From positions 3,844,001 to 3,908,000 of the forward strand of contig NZ_CP027706.1 of assembly GCF_003850565.1 (NCBI RefSeq): 64,000 bases of DNA, in the 5' to 3' direction. Source of the stretch: Pseudomonas sessilinigenes. Its GTDB lineage: Bacteria > Pseudomonadota > Gammaproteobacteria > Pseudomonadales > Pseudomonadaceae. Position numbers and translations under genes: made by a program. Shown here piece by piece: positions 30,093-37,193 of the stretch. Positions within the stretch are counted from its first letter, which is position 1, and each line of letters starts with the position of its first letter. The notes beneath the pieces were generated by a model that did not search any database, was not told the origin of the DNA, and saw only the letters and a program-made list of their open reading frames with translations.

Positions 30093-30175
30093 GTACAGAT
30101 AGGGTCTAAATACAGGATTCAGGCGTATTTCAGTGAAATCTGTATGGAGTTAATACAGGTGCTTTGGGTCTGTAT
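30093..30175. promoter_or_regulatory. Phased CTGTAT / ATACAG elements between MocR gene and DUF1127 gene
   Basis: Hexamers occur at 30110-30115 (ATACAG), 30140-30145 (CTGTAT), 30153-30158 (ATACAG) and 30170-30175 (CTGTAT). A related GTACAGAT lies at 30093-30100. The first, second and fourth start exactly 30 bp apart. The middle pair forms a 19-bp palindrome. These are probable binding sites of the adjacent MocR regulator. Confidence 0.6.
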
Positions 30176-30237
30176 TGGATTTTGCTTGCCACGCATCATG
30201 TCGGCTCATGGCAACTTGAGCAACAGGAGCAATGCAA

Positions 30238-30483
30238 ATGAACGGCTTGAGCGATGTGCGGCTGTCGTTACATGGTCAGGAACTGGTGGCTGAACAGGAG
30301 CAAACGGCAGGAAGGGCGTCGTCGCGCTCCGCGCCGTCCTGCCTGGGCCGCTGGGGTCTGTACTGGCATCGGCTGCGTACCCGTAGAGCCTTGCTGGAGC
30401 TGTCTGCCGAGCAGTTGCGGGATGTCGGCCTGAGTCCCGACGAAGCCCGAGAGGAGGGGCTCAAGCCCTTCTGGCGCCAGTAA
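30238..30483 (+). CDS. DUF1127 small protein
   Basis: This 81-residue basic protein has a C-terminal DUF1127 helix region, about residues 40-70 (WHRLRTRRALLELSAEQLRDVGLS). Some members of this family are small RNA-binding or stress regulators in other proteobacteria; nothing is known for this one. Two ATGs lie 6 bp apart; the one at 30238 is 8 nt from AGGAG, the one at 30232 only 2 nt, so the former is used. It is divergent from the MocR gene and probably its target. Confidence 0.82.
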   Translation: MNGLSDVRLSLHGQELVAEQEQTAGRASSRSAPSCLGRWGLYWHRLRTRRALLELSAEQLRDVGLSPDEAREEGLKPFWRQ

Positions 30484-30491
30484 CCGCGATC

Positions 30492-30515
30492 GGCCAGGGC
30501 CTGTGTGCCCTGGCC
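30492..30515. terminator. Hairpin between DUF1127 and oxidoreductase genes
   Basis: A 9-bp perfect stem GGCCAGGGC/GCCCTGGCC with a 6-nt loop lies in the 43-bp gap between converging stops. There is no U tract. Confidence 0.55.
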
Positions 30516-30526
30516 TGGGGCGGCGA

Positions 30527-31837
30527 TCAGGCCAGCTCTTTGAGGCGGTGCCAGAGCATGCCCAGGGCCAGCAGCGGCGAGCGCAGGTGCTTGCCGCCGG
30601 GGAAGGTGATGTGCGGCACCTTGTCGAACAGATCGAAACCGCCACCGTGCTGGCCGCCGATGGCTTCTCCCAGCAGCTTGCCCGCCAGGTGCGTGGCATT
30701 CACTCCATGGCCGGAGTAGGCCTGGGCGTAATACACATTGGGCTGGTCCTTGAGGCGGCCTATCTGCGGCAAGCGGTTGGCACCGATGCCGATCATCCCA
30801 CCCCACTGGTAGTCGATCTTCACGGCGGACAACTGTGGAAAGACCTCCAGCATCTTCGGTCGCATATAGGCGGCAATGTCCTTGGGATCGCGTCCCGAGT
30901 AATGGCAGGCGCCGCCGAACAGCAGGCGGCGATCGGCCGAAAGGCGGTAGTAGTCCAGGGCTACACGCTGGTCGCAGACGGCCATGTTCTGCGGCAATAG
31001 TTCGTGGGCCTGTTCCGGGCTCAGGGGCTCGGTGGCGATGATGTAGCTGCCGGCCGGCAGGACCTTGCCACCCAGTTGCGGGTTGAGGTCGTTGAGGTAG
31101 GCGTTGCAGCCCAGCACCAGGGTCTTGGCGCGCACCGTGCCGCGTGCCGCATGCACCTTGACCTCGGCGCCGTAGTCGATGCGAGTCACCTGCGAATGCT
31201 CGAATAGGCGCACCCCCAGCCGTTCGGCGGCCTGGGCCTCGCCCAGGGCCAGGTTCAACGGATGCAGGTGGCCGGAGCCCATGTCGACCAGGCCGCCGAC
31301 GTAGCGCTTGGAGCCCACCACACTGTGCATTTCATTGGCCTGCAGCAGGCGGGTCTCGTGGCGATAGCCGAGGCTGCGCAGTTCTTCGGCCTCTTCGGCA
31401 AACCCCTCGAGTTCGGCGGGCTTGTTGGCCAGGTCGCAGTAACCCCAGGTCAGGTCGCAGGGAATCTGGAAGCGCTCGACGCGCTGGCGGACGATCTCCA
31501 CCGCCTCCAGGCCCATGAGTTTCATCTGCCGCACGCCTTCGCTACCGATTACCTTGGTGAACTGTTCCAGGCCGTGACCGACGCCCCGAATCAGTTGGCC
31601 GCCGTTGCGTCCACTGGCACCCCAGCCGATCTGGCGAGCCTCCAGGAGGACCACGCTGAACCCGCGTTCGGCCAGCTCCAGTGCGGTGTTGAGCCCCGAG
31701 AAGCCGCCACCGACCACGCACACGTCTGCGATCTGCTCGCCGCTCAGGGCCGGGTAGTCCGGTTGCGGCAGGCTGCTGGCGGCGTAGTAGGAGGCGGGGT
31801 GCCGGTCGCTGGCGGCGTGCTGGAGGCTGGCGGGCAT
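30527..31837 (-). CDS. FAD-dependent gamma-glutamylpolyamine oxidase-like protein
   Basis: This 436-residue D-amino-acid-oxidase-fold flavoprotein has an N-terminal dinucleotide motif VVGGGFSGLNTALELAERG and SGRNGGQLIRG, typical of PuuB/PauB. PuuB-type enzymes oxidise gamma-glutamyl-putrescine or related polyamines, yielding an aldehyde for a KauB/PauC dehydrogenase such as that at 24245. The ATG at 31837 has AGGA upstream, while the one at 31873 lacks a ribosome-binding site. The position, near the dad genes and pauR, matches PA5309 (pauB4) as I recall; the substrate is inferred. Confidence 0.8.
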   Translation of the reverse strand: MPASLQHAASDRHPASYYAASSLPQPDYPALSGEQIADVCVVGGGFSGLNTALELAERGFSVVLLEARQIGWGASGRNGGQLIRGVGHGLEQFTKVIGSEGVRQMKLMGLEAVEIVRQRVERFQIPCDLTWGYCDLANKPAELEGFAEEAEELRSLGYRHETRLLQANEMHSVVGSKRYVGGLVDMGSGHLHPLNLALGEAQAAERLGVRLFEHSQVTRIDYGAEVKVHAARGTVRAKTLVLGCNAYLNDLNPQLGGKVLPAGSYIIATEPLSPEQAHELLPQNMAVCDQRVALDYYRLSADRRLLFGGACHYSGRDPKDIAAYMRPKMLEVFPQLSAVKIDYQWGGMIGIGANRLPQIGRLKDQPNVYYAQAYSGHGVNATHLAGKLLGEAIGGQHGGGFDLFDKVPHITFPGGKHLRSPLLALGMLWHRLKELA

Positions 31838-31984
31838 GAAGGGCGTCGTCCTGATCGGGTCTGGAAAATGCACGGAGGATAATCCGCGCCTTTCCGGCGG
31901 AGCAACCGCAGGGCGGTCGGCGCTGACCTGGCGGGGGGATTTAAGGCAGAATTAACGGCCGTCCACGCGCCTGTAGGCCTTTTA

Positions 31985-32338
31985 ATGAGCTGTAACCGCC
32001 AGATCGTCCGTAGCCTGCGCCAGCAGATTCCTTCCTTCGAGTGTGTGCCCGGCTGCCACGACTGCTGCGGCCCGGTCACCACGTCCCCGGAAGAAATGTC
32101 CCGGCTGCCACGCAAGACCGCGGCGGAGCAGGACGCGGCCATGGCAGAGCTCGACTGTGTGCACCTGGGGCCCGAAGGCTGCACGGTGTATGACGAGCGT
32201 CCGCTGATCTGCCGCTTGTTCGGCACCACGCCGAGCCTGCCATGCCCCAATGGCCGGCGCCCGGTGGAGCTGATCCATCCGCAGGTCGAGAAGCAGATCC
32301 ACGACTACATGGCCAGCCAGCGCCAGGTGCTGGTCTAG
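31985..32338 (+). CDS. YkgJ-family cysteine cluster protein
   Basis: This 117-residue protein with eight cysteines has a metal-binding pattern CVPGCHDCCG near residue 20 and DCVHL, GCTVYDERPLICRLFG, the YkgJ (zinc- or iron-chelating) signature. Function is unknown. It converges with dadR, its stop being 7 bp from that of dadR, and it is divergent from the flavin oxidase gene. Confidence 0.85.
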   Translation: MSCNRQIVRSLRQQIPSFECVPGCHDCCGPVTTSPEEMSRLPRKTAAEQDAAMAELDCVHLGPEGCTVYDERPLICRLFGTTPSLPCPNGRRPVELIHPQVEKQIHDYMASQRQVLV

Positions 32339-32344
32339 CCCTCT

Positions 32345-32833
32345 TCAGTCGGGAATCGGCAGGCTCAGGCTTTCCTTCACTTCTTCCATCACGATGTAGC
32401 TCTTGGATTCGCGGACGTGGGGCAGCTTGAGCAGGATGTCCCCCAGGAGCTTGCGATACGAAGCCATTTCAGAAATCCGCGCCTTGACCAGGTAGTCGAA
32501 GTCGCCGGATACCAGGTGGCACTCCAGCACATGGGGCAGCTTGAGCACCGCCCGGCGGAACTCCTCGAAGGTGTCGCCGGACTTGTAGTCCAGGCTGATC
32601 TCGACGAAGACCAGCAGGCTGCCCTTGAGGTGCTGCGGGTTGAGGCGAGCGTTGTAGCCCATGATGATCCCCTCGCGCTCCAGGCGCCGCACCCGTTCGG
32701 TGCAGGGCGTGGTGGAGAGCCCGACCCGTTCCCCCAGCTCGGTGAAGGAAATGCGTCCGTCGGCCTGCAGGATGCGCAAGATGTTGCGGTCGATCTTGTC
32801 CAGGGCGCGGCGGGTCTGGTGGTTGGTTCTCAT
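32345..32833 (-). CDS. dadR: Lrp/AsnC-type regulator DadR
   Basis: This 162-residue Lrp-family regulator has an N-terminal helix-turn-helix (LDKIDRNILRILQADGRISF) and a C-terminal ligand-binding RAM domain. It is divergent from dadA, as in P. aeruginosa, where DadR activates the alanine catabolic dadAX genes in response to alanine. The ATG at 32833 is chosen over a longer frame because it gives the usual Lrp length. Two palindromes in the gap to dadA are candidate sites. Confidence 0.9.
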   Translation of the reverse strand: MRTNHQTRRALDKIDRNILRILQADGRISFTELGERVGLSTTPCTERVRRLEREGIIMGYNARLNPQHLKGSLLVFVEISLDYKSGDTFEEFRRAVLKLPHVLECHLVSGDFDYLVKARISEMASYRKLLGDILLKLPHVRESKSYIVMEEVKESLSLPIPD

Positions 32834-32865
32834 AGGGGATGCCCCTCCGTGAAAAGCGATATTGC

Positions 32866-32910
32866 CGAGAATTCTCGCCAAATATAGGCGGTTATATAGT
32901 GAAAATCACT
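32866..32910. promoter_or_regulatory. Two palindromes in the dadR-dadA gap
   Basis: CGAGAATTCTCG is a perfect 12-bp palindrome at 32866-32877. AGTGA-AAA-TCACT is a second at 32898-32910. Centres are about 32.5 bp apart (three helical turns), the spacing expected for an Lrp-type octamer. Binding is inferred. Confidence 0.45.
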
Positions 32911-32947
32911 GCCTGATGTTTCTTACACTGCGCGCATCTTTGCTTCG

Positions 32948-32955
32948 AATAACAA
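32948..32955 (+). promoter_or_regulatory. Crc/Hfq catabolite-activity motif upstream of dadA
   Basis: AATAACAA matches the AANAANAA motif bound by Hfq-Crc. It lies 33 nt before the dadA start, within the probable leader. crc itself is at 14338 in this window. Confidence 0.4.
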
Positions 32956-32988
32956 CCGGCGGCGGTCAGCCGCGATGAGGATATGAAA

Positions 32989-34287
32989 ATGCGCGTTCTG
33001 GTCTTGGGCAGTGGCGTTATCGGAACCACCAGTGCCTACTATCTGGCTCAAGCCGGATTCGAAGTGACCGTGGTGGACCGTCAGCCTGCCGTTGCCATGG
33101 AAACCAGCTTCGCCAACGCCGGCCAGGTATCGCCAGGTTATGCCTCGCCCTGGGCCGCTCCGGGTGTTCCGCTCAAGGCCATCAAGTGGCTGTTGCAGCG
33201 CCATGCGCCGCTGGCGATCAAGGCCACCACCAGCATGGATCAATACCTGTGGATGGCGCAGATGCTGCGTAACTGCACCGCCAGCCGCTACGCCGTGAAC
33301 AAAGAGCGCATGGTGCGCTTGTCCGAATACAGCCGTGACTGCCTCGACGAACTGCGGGCGGAGACCGGCATTGCCTATGAAGGCCGCAGCCTGGGCACCA
33401 CTCAATTGTTCCGTACCCAGGCACAACTCGACGGTGCGGCCAAGGACATCGCCGTGCTCAAGGAGTCCGGTGTGCCTTTCGAATTGCTGGATCGCGACGG
33501 TATTGCCCGGGTCGAGCCGGCCCTGGCCAGCGTCACCGATATCCTCGCCGGTGCCCTGCGCTTGCCCAACGACCAGACCGGCGACTGCCAGATGTTCACC
33601 ACTCGGTTGGCGGAGATGGCCACCAAGCTGGGCGTCGAGTTCCGTTTTGGCCAGGACATCCAGCGCCTGGATTTTGCCGGTGACCGGATCAACGGTGTGT
33701 GGATCGACGGCAAGCTGGAAACCGCCGACCGCTACGTGCTGGCGCTGGGCAGCTATTCACCGCAACTGCTCAAGCCGCTGGGCATCAAGGCTCCGGTCTA
33801 CCCGCTCAAGGGCTACTCGCTGACGGTGCCGATCACCAATTCGGCGATGGCCCCGACGTCCACCATCCTGGACGAAACCTACAAGGTCGCGATCACCCGT
33901 TTCGATGACCGCATCCGGGTGGGTGGCATGGCCGAGATCGCCGGTTTCGATCTTTCGCTGAACCCGCGCCGGCGCGAAACGCTGGAGATGATCGTCAACG
34001 ATCTTTATCCTCAGGGCGGCGACCTGTCCCAGGCCAGTTTCTGGACCGGCCTGCGACCCACTACCCCGGACGGTACGCCGATCGTTGGCGCCACACCGTA
34101 TCGCAACCTGTTCCTGAACACTGGCCACGGTACCCTCGGCTGGACCATGGCCTGTGGTTCGGGCCGCCTGTTGGCGGACCTGATGGCCAAGAAAAAGCCG
34201 CAGATCAGTGCCGAAGGTCTCGATATTTCCCGTTATGGCAACCCTCAGGAGTCCGCTAAGCATGCCAATCCAGCGCCAGCTCACTAA
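32989..34287 (+). CDS. dadA: D-amino acid dehydrogenase small subunit
   Basis: This 432-residue membrane-associated flavoenzyme oxidises D-alanine and other D-amino acids to keto acids, passing electrons to the respiratory chain. The FAD motif is [19 protein letters not shown] at the N-terminus, followed by the DadA signature [18 protein letters not shown]. The ATG at 32989 lies 8 nt from GAGG, while the one at 32983 is too close, so the shorter start is used. Its 3' end overlaps the next gene by 26 bp, and dadX follows. Confidence 0.96.
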   Translation: MRVLVLGSGVIGTTSAYYLAQAGFEVTVVDRQPAVAMETSFANAGQVSPGYASPWAAPGVPLKAIKWLLQRHAPLAIKATTSMDQYLWMAQMLRNCTASRYAVNKERMVRLSEYSRDCLDELRAETGIAYEGRSLGTTQLFRTQAQLDGAAKDIAVLKESGVPFELLDRDGIARVEPALASVTDILAGALRLPNDQTGDCQMFTTRLAEMATKLGVEFRFGQDIQRLDFAGDRINGVWIDGKLETADRYVLALGSYSPQLLKPLGIKAPVYPLKGYSLTVPITNSAMAPTSTILDETYKVAITRFDDRIRVGGMAEIAGFDLSLNPRRRETLEMIVNDLYPQGGDLSQASFWTGLRPTTPDGTPIVGATPYRNLFLNTGHGTLGWTMACGSGRLLADLMAKKKPQISAEGLDISRYGNPQESAKHANPAPAH

Positions 34288-34615
34288 TGAGCGCATGAGT
34301 CAGATCGTCGTCCACGGCGGTACGCTCTACCTGTCCGGACAGGTGGGGGACGACATGCAGGCCGGTATCGAGCAGCAGACCCGGGAAACCCTGGGTAATA
34401 TCGAGCGCCTGCTGGACCTGGCGGGTACCGACAAGACCCGGTTGTTGTCGGTAACCATCTACCTGAAGGACATCGACGCCCATTTCGAAGGCATGAACAG
34501 TGTCTGGGACCAGTGGTTGCCCAAGGGCGTCGCTCCGGCCCGGGCCACGGTCCAGGCCAAGCTCTGCGAGCCGCAAATCCTCGTCGAGATGTCAGTAGTG
34601 GCCGCTGTGTCCTGA
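34262..34615 (+). CDS. RidA-family deaminase in the dad operon
   Basis: This 117-residue RidA-superfamily protein has [13 protein letters not shown] and the C-terminal [13 protein letters not shown] with the conserved arginine. It probably clears the reactive imine released by DadA, as in the P. aeruginosa dad locus (PA5303). The ATG at 34262 lies inside the 3' end of dadA, with a 26-bp overlap, so translation of the two is likely coupled; AGGAG is 10 nt upstream. A first RidA gene is at 8380. Confidence 0.88.
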   Translation: MPIQRQLTNERMSQIVVHGGTLYLSGQVGDDMQAGIEQQTRETLGNIERLLDLAGTDKTRLLSVTIYLKDIDAHFEGMNSVWDQWLPKGVAPARATVQAKLCEPQILVEMSVVAAVS

Positions 34616-34704
34616 GTGACAAGATCCCTCTCCCGGCGCCGGTGGCGGTTCGCTGCCCGCCAGCGCCGGTTTTTATTCCCATGACCGCCTAGAAGTCTGC
34701 CGCC

Positions 34705-35778
34705 ATGCGCCCTGCCCGTGCCCTGATCGATCTCCAAGCCCTGCGTCACAACTACCAACTGGCCCGTGAAGTCTCGGGCGCTCGCGCCCTTGCGGTGATC
34801 AAGGCCGATGCCTACGGCCACGGCGCGGTGCGTTGCGCCCAGGCACTGGCGGATTGCGCCGACGGCTTCGCCGTAGCCTGCATCGAAGAAGCCCTGGAGC
34901 TGCGCGCGGCGGGTATCCGTGCTCCGGTATTGCTGCTGGAGGGCTTCTTCGAGGCCTCCGAGCTGGCACTGATCGTCGAGCATGATTTCTGGTGCGTGGT
35001 GCACTCGCTGTGGCAACTGGAAGCCATCGAGCAGGCGACGCTGGCCAAGCCTGTGACCGTATGGCTCAAGCTGGATTCGGGCATGCACCGGGTGGGTTTG
35101 CATCCCAAGGACTATCACGCCGCTTACCAGCGGCTGCAGGCCAGCGGCAAGGTCGAGAAAATCGTGCTGATGAGCCACTTCGCCCGCGCCGACGAGCTGG
35201 ATTGTCAAAGCAGCAGCGAGCAGGTCGCGGTATTCGAGGCTGCCCGCGAAGGCCTGGAGGCCGAAGTCAGCCTGCGCAACTCGCCCGCGCTCATGGGCTG
35301 GCCGGATGTGCCCAGCGACTGGGTGCGCCCGGGCATCATGCTCTACGGGGCGACGCCGTTCGAGGAAAGCAATGCGGTGGCCCAGCGCCTGCAGCCGGTC
35401 ATGACCCTGGAGTCGAAGGTGATCTGTGTGCGTGAGCTGCCTGCCGGTGAGCCTATTGGCTATGGCGCCAAGTTCATCACTGACAAGCCGATGCGCATCG
35501 GTGTGGTGGCGATGGGGTATGCCGATGGTTATCCACGCCATGCGCCAACGGGGACCCCGGTGCTGGTCGCTGGCCAGCGCAGCCGCCTGTTGGGGCGGGT
35601 TTCCATGGACATGCTGTGCATCGACCTGACCGATGTGCCCCAGGCCGGCCTGGGGTCGACCGTAGAGTTGTGGGGCAAGAACATCCTGGCCAGCGATGTG
35701 GCGCTGGCTGCTGGGACCATCCCTTACCAGTTCTTCTGCAACCTGCGCCGGGTACCGTTGGTGTACTGCGAAGGCTGA
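34705..35778 (+). CDS. dadX: Catabolic alanine racemase DadX
   Basis: This 357-residue PLP enzyme turns L-alanine into D-alanine for DadA. The PLP lysine is Lys33 in [10 protein letters not shown] and the second catalytic base is the tyrosine in [12 protein letters not shown], about residue 270. GRVSMDM is typical of the substrate-binding loop. Its place after dadA and ridA marks it as the catabolic, not the biosynthetic, racemase. The gap to the RidA gene is 89 bp with no clear terminator. Confidence 0.95.
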   Translation: MRPARALIDLQALRHNYQLAREVSGARALAVIKADAYGHGAVRCAQALADCADGFAVACIEEALELRAAGIRAPVLLLEGFFEASELALIVEHDFWCVVHSLWQLEAIEQATLAKPVTVWLKLDSGMHRVGLHPKDYHAAYQRLQASGKVEKIVLMSHFARADELDCQSSSEQVAVFEAAREGLEAEVSLRNSPALMGWPDVPSDWVRPGIMLYGATPFEESNAVAQRLQPVMTLESKVICVRELPAGEPIGYGAKFITDKPMRIGVVAMGYADGYPRHAPTGTPVLVAGQRSRLLGRVSMDMLCIDLTDVPQAGLGSTVELWGKNILASDVALAAGTIPYQFFCNLRRVPLVYCEG

Positions 35779-35830
35779 GATGGCGCGAGCTGTGCCGAAA
35801 GTCGCCTATCCTGGGGGAATCCGGGCCAAG

Positions 35831-35878
35831 TGTTGTAAATACTGAACGCTGTCGCCATGATAACGCTCGATTACAACA
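35831..35878. promoter_or_regulatory. Inverted repeat upstream of the pauR-like gene
   Basis: TGTTGTAA at 35831-35838 is repeated inverted as TTACAACA at 35871-35878, with 40 bp between copy starts. This symmetrical pair lies just upstream of the regulator and may be its own operator. Confidence 0.35.
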
Positions 35879-35909
35879 ACGCCTGATTCCCGCCTAGGAG
35901 ACTGCCGCA

Positions 35910-36458
35910 TTGGACGTCGGTGAACGACTGCAATCCATCCGTAAACTGAAAGGTCTTTCCCAGCGTGAACTCGCCAAGCGTGCGGGCGTCACCAACAGCA
36001 CCATTTCAATGATCGAAAAAAACAGTGTCAGCCCTTCGATCAGCTCGTTGCGCAAGGTGTTGGGCGGTATTCCCATGTCCATGGTGGAGTTCTTTTCCGA
36101 AGAGGTCCTCCAGGAAACACCTTCTCAGATCGTCTACAAGGCACATGAACTGATCGACATCTCCGATGGTGCCGTGACCATGAAACTGGTGGGTCGGGCC
36201 CATCCGAGCCGCGCGATTGCCTTTCTCAACGAGATCTATCCGCCCGGTGCCGACACTGGCGAAGAGATGCTCACCCATGATGGCGAGGAAACCGGAATCC
36301 TGCTCGAAGGCCGCCTGGAGTTGGTGGTCGGCCTGGAGACATTTGTCCTGGAAGCCGGTGACAGCTACTACTTCGAAAGCACCAAGCCACACCGTTTCCG
36401 TAACCCATTCGATGTTCCGGCGCGACTAATCAGCGCAGCCACGCCAGCCAACTTCTAG
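35910..36458 (+). CDS. pauR: XRE-cupin regulator, PauR/PuuR type
   Basis: This 182-residue protein has an N-terminal XRE helix-turn-helix (LKGLSQRELAKRAGVTNS) and a C-terminal cupin domain (GEETGILLEGRLELVVG, LEAGDSYYFES). PauR in P. aeruginosa (PA5301) represses polyamine catabolic genes, and the position beside dadX matches. The frame starts with TTG at 35910, 9 nt from AGGAG; no upstream ATG gives the usual start. It is probably autoregulated through the repeat at 35831. Confidence 0.78.
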   Translation: MDVGERLQSIRKLKGLSQRELAKRAGVTNSTISMIEKNSVSPSISSLRKVLGGIPMSMVEFFSEEVLQETPSQIVYKAHELIDISDGAVTMKLVGRAHPSRAIAFLNEIYPPGADTGEEMLTHDGEETGILLEGRLELVVGLETFVLEAGDSYYFESTKPHRFRNPFDVPARLISAATPANF

Positions 36459-36518
36459 GTTTAGAGGCGTCCTGCAAGGTTTGCAGAGAGTCCTCCAGCG
36501 ACATTTCGCCGCGATCAA

Positions 36519-36544
36519 GACCCCTTCGACTTTGGGGTTGTTTC
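36519..36544 (+). terminator. Probable terminator after the pauR-like gene
   Basis: GACCCC and GGGGTT pair across TTCGACTTT, followed by GTTTC. It is a weak six-pair stem with a short T run. Confidence 0.45.
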
Positions 36545-36563
36545 AGTGTGACGGGCTAACCGT

Positions 36564-36600
36564 TATACTTTCGCCCGCCTGCGAAACCGTGGCCGCAGGC
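36564..36600 (+). promoter_or_regulatory. Promoter -10 and leader hairpin of the cytochrome c5 gene
   Basis: TATACT at 36564-36569 resembles a -10 element; the -35 is poor. A 7-bp hairpin GCCTGCG/CGCAGGC (36577-36583 with 36594-36600) lies at the start of the leader. Confidence 0.4.
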
Positions 36601-36628
36601 GTGACTAGCCACCATTGAGGGTGTACGC

Positions 36629-37057
36629 GTGAACCTAATTATGAAAATGCTGGCCGCACCAGCAACCGTATTGGCCCTTTGGGCAGTCAGCGCTCAAGCT
36701 GCGACCAACGACGATATCGCCAAGCGCCTCGAGCCGGTTGGCCAGGTCTGTGTCCAGGGGCAAGAATGCAAGGGGATGGAAGTCGCTGCCTCCGCAGGTG
36801 GCGGCGGTGGGGCGAAATCTCCGGACGACGTGATCGCCAAGCACTGCAACGCTTGCCACGGCACCGGCCTGTTGGGCGCTCCGAAAATCGGTGATACCGC
36901 TGCCTGGAAAGAGCGCGCCGATCATCAAGGTGGCCTCGACGGCATCCTGGCCAAGGCCATTACCGGCATCAACGCCATGCCTCCGAAAGGCACCTGCGCC
37001 GACTGCTCCGATGAGGAGCTCAAGGGCGCCATCCAGAAGATGTCCGGCCTGAAATAA
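36629..37057 (+). CDS. Cytochrome c5 family protein
   Basis: This 142-residue periplasmic cytochrome has a Sec signal ending SAQA, about residue 24. The heme site CNACH is at 73-77 and the axial methionine is in NAMPPKGTC, near 117. A CADC pair forms the extra disulfide known in cytochrome c5. It should act as a small electron carrier. A GTG start at 36629 is preferred because GAGGG is 7 nt upstream; ATG at 36641 is possible. A terminator follows. Confidence 0.9.
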   Translation: MNLIMKMLAAPATVLALWAVSAQAATNDDIAKRLEPVGQVCVQGQECKGMEVAASAGGGGGAKSPDDVIAKHCNACHGTGLLGAPKIGDTAAWKERADHQGGLDGILAKAITGINAMPPKGTCADCSDEELKGAIQKMSGLK

Positions 37058-37073
37058 GCGGTCATCTGCAGCG

Positions 37074-37100
37074 AAAAAGCCGCTTGCGAGCGGCTTTTTT
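37074..37100 (+). terminator. Terminator after cytochrome c5
   Basis: An 11-bp stem (37074-37084 with 37089-37099) with a TGCG loop and T6 tail. Confidence 0.92.
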
Positions 37101-37193
37101 GTGGGCGCGATTTGACCTGCACCCTGTTCAATGCAGCAAACTCCCGGCAAGCTCGGTCCAACCCCAATTCACGGATGGTTCCAGGAGGGTCCG

